In this document: piece after piece, positions 9,101-10,893 of the stretch
Layout: each line of letters opens with the position of its first letter
Numbering within the stretch: position 1 is the stretch's first letter
Assembly: GCA_029250565.1 (NCBI GenBank)
Contig: JAQXFA010000036.1
Location: forward strand, 1-10,893
DNA: 10,893 nt
Direction of reading: 5' to 3'
Source: Candidatus Thalassarchaeaceae archaeon
GTDB taxonomy: Archaea > Thermoplasmatota > Poseidoniia > Poseidoniales > Thalassarchaeaceae
The notes under the pieces: model-generated
What the model saw: only the letters and a program-made list of their open reading frames with translations
Databases searched by the model: none
Told to the model about the DNA's origin: nothing
Translations under genes and position numbers: made by a program

Positions 9101-10893
9101 TGGTGTAGATATTTATGGGGTTGCTCTGATTGAATATGATGATGGCACTCTTGGCGAACCATCACCTGTGATGGGTCCCGCTTCAGCCAGTGATGAGGTA
9201 CCAAATCCTCCTGCATGGGCTAACGCAGGTCCTGCAGAAGGCGGTGCAGATGGCGACCTCTATGTAGAGTGGAGCAAGTGTACTGCAATTGATCACGCTG
9301 GAACAAGAATTTGGGCGATAACTCAAGAAATTACAGATGCAGTAGGTCTGCCATCTCAAGGTAACGATATCAATGCGCAATCAAATAGTACTGTTTTGCA
9401 ACTTGAAAAAGGTCAACCGTATTGGGTTGCATTAACTTGTGTTGATGAAGGTGGACTTCACGACCCGGCAAATGCAACAATCATTGGTCCAGTAGTTCCA
9501 ACAGGGGGAATCAACGATGGCATTCCGCCTAATCCTGTTGAAAACATCACTGCATACGATACCCCTGAAGACGAAGGAGGTAGAATCACTGTGGAATGGA
9601 CACCAAATAATGAGGACGATTGTGCTTGGCATACAATTCTCGTAAGACCATCACTAGCTGATGAAATGACTCCTACCAGTGCAGCAGACTTTGCTAATGC
9701 AACAATTGTTGCTGATTGTGCAACGGACTCAACAATCATCTCTCATTGGGGTGCAACACCTCTAGAGGACAATACCCCGTATTGGGTAACTGTCGTAGCG
9801 TTTGATGCGTGGGGCAATGGTGATTATGGAAATGTTACTGTTGTCCAAGCAACGCCTGAAAAGAACCTCCGTGGCACTGATCCACCAGGACGTGTGCAGA
9901 ACCTATCAGCATGGGACCACCCTCAAGATAAGGGCGAGGCTATTGATGTCAGTTGGGCTGCAACAGATGTTGACGACTTTGGTTACTATGTCATTTGGGC
10001 GAGTAGTCAACCAGTGGATAATTTGGCTGCCACATGGGCAAGATGCAAAGATGATGTGAGTGCTTGTGGAGCAGTAAAAATGGATATTCAATATCCAATA
10101 AATTCAGAAGAAGGATTGATTGGTTTAACTTTAACAAAAGCCCTCTATGATGGTGATAGTGTTGAGAATTCAGATCCTGATACTATTCGCGCCAATGTCC
10201 CGCTTTCAGTAACTGTAACAATTCATGATTTGTATGGTTCAGCATTCTTGACTGGTTTACCTTCAGTAGTGGTAACACCAATAGATAATCGCGATGATAT
10301 CATTGCTCCAGACCGCTTACAGGCACCAATTGTAACAGATGTTCCGAATGATAATGGAACTGCAGTTTATGTTGAGTTTGAACTGAGCGATGCTAGTGAT
10401 ATTGACCATTATGAGGTATATTCTGATATTATTGCCTACACAAGTAGCGGTCATAGACAGCCAATTATGATTCTTGACCGCATTGTTGAACAACCAATTA
10501 TGGTTGAGATGATTGATGGTGGAGCAGCCATCATGTCAGGAATCCCTGTTCATATTGCAATTGTTCCCGTTGATTCGTCTGGCAATGCTCACCGAGACTT
10601 GTTGAATGTCGGTTCAGGCAAGGCAATTGATAACTCAGGTGATGACCCTGGTGGACATCTTCCAGATGTCGATTTCACAGTGCAATGGAGTGAAGATGGC
10701 GGGGCAATTGAAATTGATTGGCAAGAAATAGTTAGAACAGATATTCGCAGTTATCGAATATATGTTAGTGATTCACGCTTCGAGAATACCGATGAAGCGG
10801 ACATGGCTAAGGGTGGAATCATCGGTACTTTCTGGTCATTAGAAGAATTCAATGAGACATCAACATACGATAATTCAACACATTGGTTCATCG
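3105..10893 (+). CDS. Giant secreted multi-beta-propeller and fibronectin-III-like surface protein, C-terminus outside window
   Basis: One frame stays open from ATG 3105 to the window edge: 2,596 full codons, no stop. An in-frame GTG at 3054 is possible, but only the ATG puts a signal peptide at the N-terminus. Order: signal peptide (1 to about 30), beta-rich domain (37-183), about 33-35 propeller blades (184-1772), a beta-sandwich-like segment (1773-1925), and at least six FN3-like modules (1926 onward). Blades follow the sensor-propeller pattern: GLPSN.V, then WVAT..GG..R(Y/F)D, then a W-containing strand, every 38-52 residues. No kinase, protease or glycosidase signature was seen. Composition is that of an exported acidic protein: by hand count 17 lysines and 12 cysteines in total, with many N-X-S/T sequons. 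Inferred role: surface binding or adhesion, perhaps of polysaccharide, by analogy with propeller sensor domains. Whether it is anchored or released cannot be seen. Family-level function is unknown. Confidence 0.9.
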   Translation, partial: MVQSYRTRVPLFLVGLMLISSLSPVLQLGTVVNPRNAVEWGSGGFNDTGWISLDAVGADPANGILAEGDLHLTLAPGAIVENLSFEVRVNGSNGTWVEQPQLSFVDTQTQIMDWRGLGGFGQQNDLMGADPYSSRLTPNANAGASWLLPGDAEVTDLVVEALRPADAYVTFTPFTLDVSAAALHPDDGRLYLLINETLVQLDASNDPPVIELAENITGARTIVVDTINDMLLVSIEDDATKFRAWSLTDSTELSGPFTIEGGLTTDQHVTSMMTDSGGLVWAGTNEADLIAAGVNITSNPSAGSDTVTDMIEVGGVVYLATDGGGVMRYDTSSSQWLSSWDTQNSLPSDSVAQLELMNGILMIGLADAGIVRYNVATSSWLATWTDANWLDSNDVRGMAQSGEWLHILAGDTLHFYNMTMGAFSTSKALQDVGLVRDGVDLITWPNGGVRSPGVDTILVGDGGGSFALFEPSTPPTHASTMLLASGPTSAVMNDALEVNNVVWVAGNGVIDRFDKQLNHWLTPIETGTINQALETDGNSVWVATSDDGIYNFAFNGTQIAHLAISDNLNSNDADYLAFDVTTDTIVVGHSNAGVTLVDAVNQTVSSSWSSGRSDAFTNNIRGVAARSAIAYIASNQGVLRIDITNDTLLSSWRSTGMDNVAYMPVETDGNHMYLGMYGYGVLIFDRVSGDVIDTWQAGRGSNGISNNNVYSLHRDSGGSMWVGTADGADRYNGVSWTHIQAQGGFNPSNFYDLDSDANYLYAGTNAGACQYRLSDLHEENCWNYYTNPDGLPSSWVYAVSILSNGNLYAGTNYGAGIIDVVNDTVVDVWVAGEATWNAPTYEYNDVAYIGLNGMGVARYDRINDVWLQEWDSSNSNNLVTDNDVTTLIPDRLPHRIWIGGDFGLRLIDLVNETVEETFSRANGQNEPGELVIIGNVLYYSEARAGTQSNDNIYRYDIDNMTALSSLDAGQQISQSGLVYGIGEGPDGMLWIGVTPSGWFGLDAGSVVRWDHANDTWGNALDATGSILRVNSVYAGECEPLNTSACHIFASYGEKVHRHFDYNGNLLNEWDDTVLQGPIRSIDLYQGLIHFATYDGIARYDMYNDTWATTLTADNGGLPSNSEDTIYDIEIVGDDLWYTTMANNGWNRNSRIFQYNGTTQTWSSWTAGSTNIPPGFGFSMEVCNDIMHVAMSRYQGFGTQGGVARFDLNTNTWLTGWTQGSQQNRGLDDDDAVALACDEIGDVVYVGFEQNNVGISRYSYTSGSWLASISETTNGIMPDQVFPDGMRWDNGVLMVSHTDEDGGSGGISRIAASGGQLGSGMKIDVGTQASSMEVIPSNSNQVDWMIGRPGGDSGYNRVDVINSTGLHKGAVDILAGLSSGRMLEVTFSGTDVWLTSADDSQQYSGSSILHGELLSNGSIEWIEAYPFVWDIVNEILPINNDLWVTTSAGLYHVDISTGQISGTPVPLHYQMDGIYRSGSDLVIGLMGTTTTSAGFQVYNLTTQSWTDGSLLAGLPSNIVRDFVEYDNRIWVATYGGLGVWNTTTQAWDDSITTQDGLPGPIIDKIWVEGDELMLATPSGMVRWDVSNHSVVATYNSQSGLIGNRVNGIAYASTTVITSGNSTITYGPTLFLSHNGEGASRPGATSFDLTTMAPGQQYRVDMLPSNDVKAIAADWWGVHVATFEEPLMHWNAGANQMETGNPSWAFSAWPINDILSDGTTLVVLSNGGVDWVDISSSQHNVVRQEYMFSLTGGWVGANGIWLTTADNGLFGYGPAPNYLDVERESMRRAEPLSATFSGNSWDITNSTTPGQRIALIGPTNSVILPSQANSASPNGIPIHQMPLTLSSPVEGAAVWVASHSVNYSGTWNLTSLNSNLADEFSVAARRGTLTQEGRDLHIRLQSPLNGTLEIRIMYDWARSESPIELLDLFDRPDDGGGVLVAEWTPSQDSGWEAYRIYLQEGNWSSMPTSADLAMRAPDARIPMWSTTLAEIATVNGVPIIDGVDIYGVALIEYDDGTLGEPSPVMGPASASDEVPNPPAWANAGPAEGGADGDLYVEWSKCTAIDHAGTRIWAITQEITDAVGLPSQGNDINAQSNSTVLQLEKGQPYWVALTCVDEGGLHDPANATIIGPVVPTGGINDGIPPNPVENITAYDTPEDEGGRITVEWTPNNEDDCAWHTILVRPSLADEMTPTSAADFANATIVADCATDSTIISHWGATPLEDNTPYWVTVVAFDAWGNGDYGNVTVVQATPEKNLRGTDPPGRVQNLSAWDHPQDKGEAIDVSWAATDVDDFGYYVIWASSQPVDNLAATWARCKDDVSACGAVKMDIQYPINSEEGLIGLTLTKALYDGDSVENSDPDTIRANVPLSVTVTIHDLYGSAFLTGLPSVVVTPIDNRDDIIAPDRLQAPIVTDVPNDNGTAVYVEFELSDASDIDHYEVYSDIIAYTSSGHRQPIMILDRIVEQPIMVEMIDGGAAIMSGIPVHIAIVPVDSSGNAHRDLLNVGSGKAIDNSGDDPGGHLPDVDFTVQWSEDGGAIEIDWQEIVRTDIRSYRIYVSDSRFENTDEADMAKGGIIGTFWSLEEFNETSTYDNSTHWFI
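3213..3653 (+). other. N-terminal beta-rich domain of the giant protein (residues 37-183)
   Basis: About 147 residues between the signal peptide and the first blade lack the blade pattern. They alternate hydrophobic and polar residues, as in beta strands (LHLTLAPGAIVENLSFEVRV, 71-90), and contain a Gly/Asn-rich loop. I do not recognise the fold; a jelly-roll or carbohydrate-binding-like sandwich is possible but unproven. Confidence 0.45.
3654..8420 (+). repeat. Array of about 33-35 beta-propeller blades (residues 184-1772)
   Basis: Degenerate protein repeat of 38-52 residues. The core strand has the form (W/Y)(V/I/L)(A/G)T followed by a Gly-rich turn and R(Y/F)D. I place its anchor aromatic or equivalent at residues 281, 318, 362, 408, 503, 541, 586, 631, 673, 721, 761, 808, 848, 897, 938, 990, 1048, 1089, 1136, 1187, 1244, 1293, 1392, 1442, 1529, 1572, 1677, 1721 and 1759, with less regular copies between and two before. 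Linkers such as NSLPSDSV, DGLPSSWV and AGLPSNIV match the two-component-regulator propeller family. With 7-8 blades per propeller this makes four or five propellers. Blades at about 930-1390 carry longer loops. No DNA-level identity is obvious, so the duplications are old. Confidence 0.8.
8421..8879 (+). other. Beta-sandwich-like linker domain of the giant protein (residues 1773-1925)
   Basis: This stretch lies between the last blade and the first FN3-like module. It has alternating hydrophobic strands (GAAVWVASHSVNYSG, LHIRLQSPLNGTLEIRIMY) and several N-X-S/T sequons. It fits neither repeat pattern and is not recognised as a named domain. Confidence 0.4.
8880..10893 (+). repeat. At least six fibronectin-III-like modules (residues 1926 to window edge)
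   Basis: Each module opens with an acidic Pro/Gly motif and then a strand ending in Trp (Phe once): DRPDDGGG, a degenerate GPAEGGADGD, DTPEDEGG, DHPQDKGE, DVPNDNGT and SEDGG. The B-strand aromatic falls at residues 1941, 2056, 2165, 2284, 2425 (Phe) and 2539, a spacing of 109-141. A strand with Y.(I/V)(Y/W) follows (AYRIYL, YYVIWA, HYEVYS, SYRIYV), as in FN3 B and C strands. Conserved acidic residues in the opening loop could bind calcium (inference). The last module is cut by the window edge. Confidence 0.75.

Noticed and set aside
1..10893. Defence system, prophage, integron, CRISPR array or transposon
   Set aside because: No nuclease, integrase, transposase, phage structural gene, direct-repeat array or terminal inverted repeat was found on either strand.

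Overview
The window has a simple layout. Two metabolic genes lie on the minus strand: the N-terminal part of a PLP-dependent amino-acid decarboxylase (1-609) and, upstream of it, a NADP-type malic enzyme fused to a phosphotransacetylase-like domain (656-2938, possibly from 3004). Across a short divergent intergenic region, one giant gene reads on the plus strand from 3105 off the right edge. It gives at least 2,596 residues with no stop codon. No rRNA, tRNA, CRISPR array, insertion sequence or phage gene was recognised.

Organism (inference): a marine planktonic archaeon of the Marine Group II type (Ca. Poseidoniales) fits best. Reasons are the AT-leaning coding sequence, an enormous secreted acidic Asn/Asp/Ser/Thr/Trp-rich repeat protein with very few lysines and cysteines and many N-X-S/T sequons, and a start without Shine-Dalgarno but with a TATA-like box about 27 bases upstream. 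No phylogenetic marker is present, so a bacterium is not excluded.

Minus-strand block: the two genes run in the same direction with 46 bases between them and probably form one transcript. Malic enzyme converts malate to pyruvate, CO2 and NADPH, and its C-terminal domain probably senses acetyl-CoA. The decarboxylase belongs to the glutamate/cysteine-sulfinate/aspartate clade of group II PLP decarboxylases. Both reactions remove CO2 from acidic metabolites.

Giant gene: a signal peptide is followed by an N-terminal beta-rich domain, then about 33-35 beta-propeller blades of the sensor-propeller (Reg_prop-like) type, enough for four or five propellers. A beta-sandwich-like linker follows, then at least six fibronectin-III-like modules. 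The C-terminus, where any cell-surface anchor would be, lies outside the window. It looks like an exported surface protein for binding or adhesion; no catalytic domain was seen.

The intergenic region holds a perfect 17-base inverted repeat (3036-3052), a candidate operator shared by the divergent transcripts.
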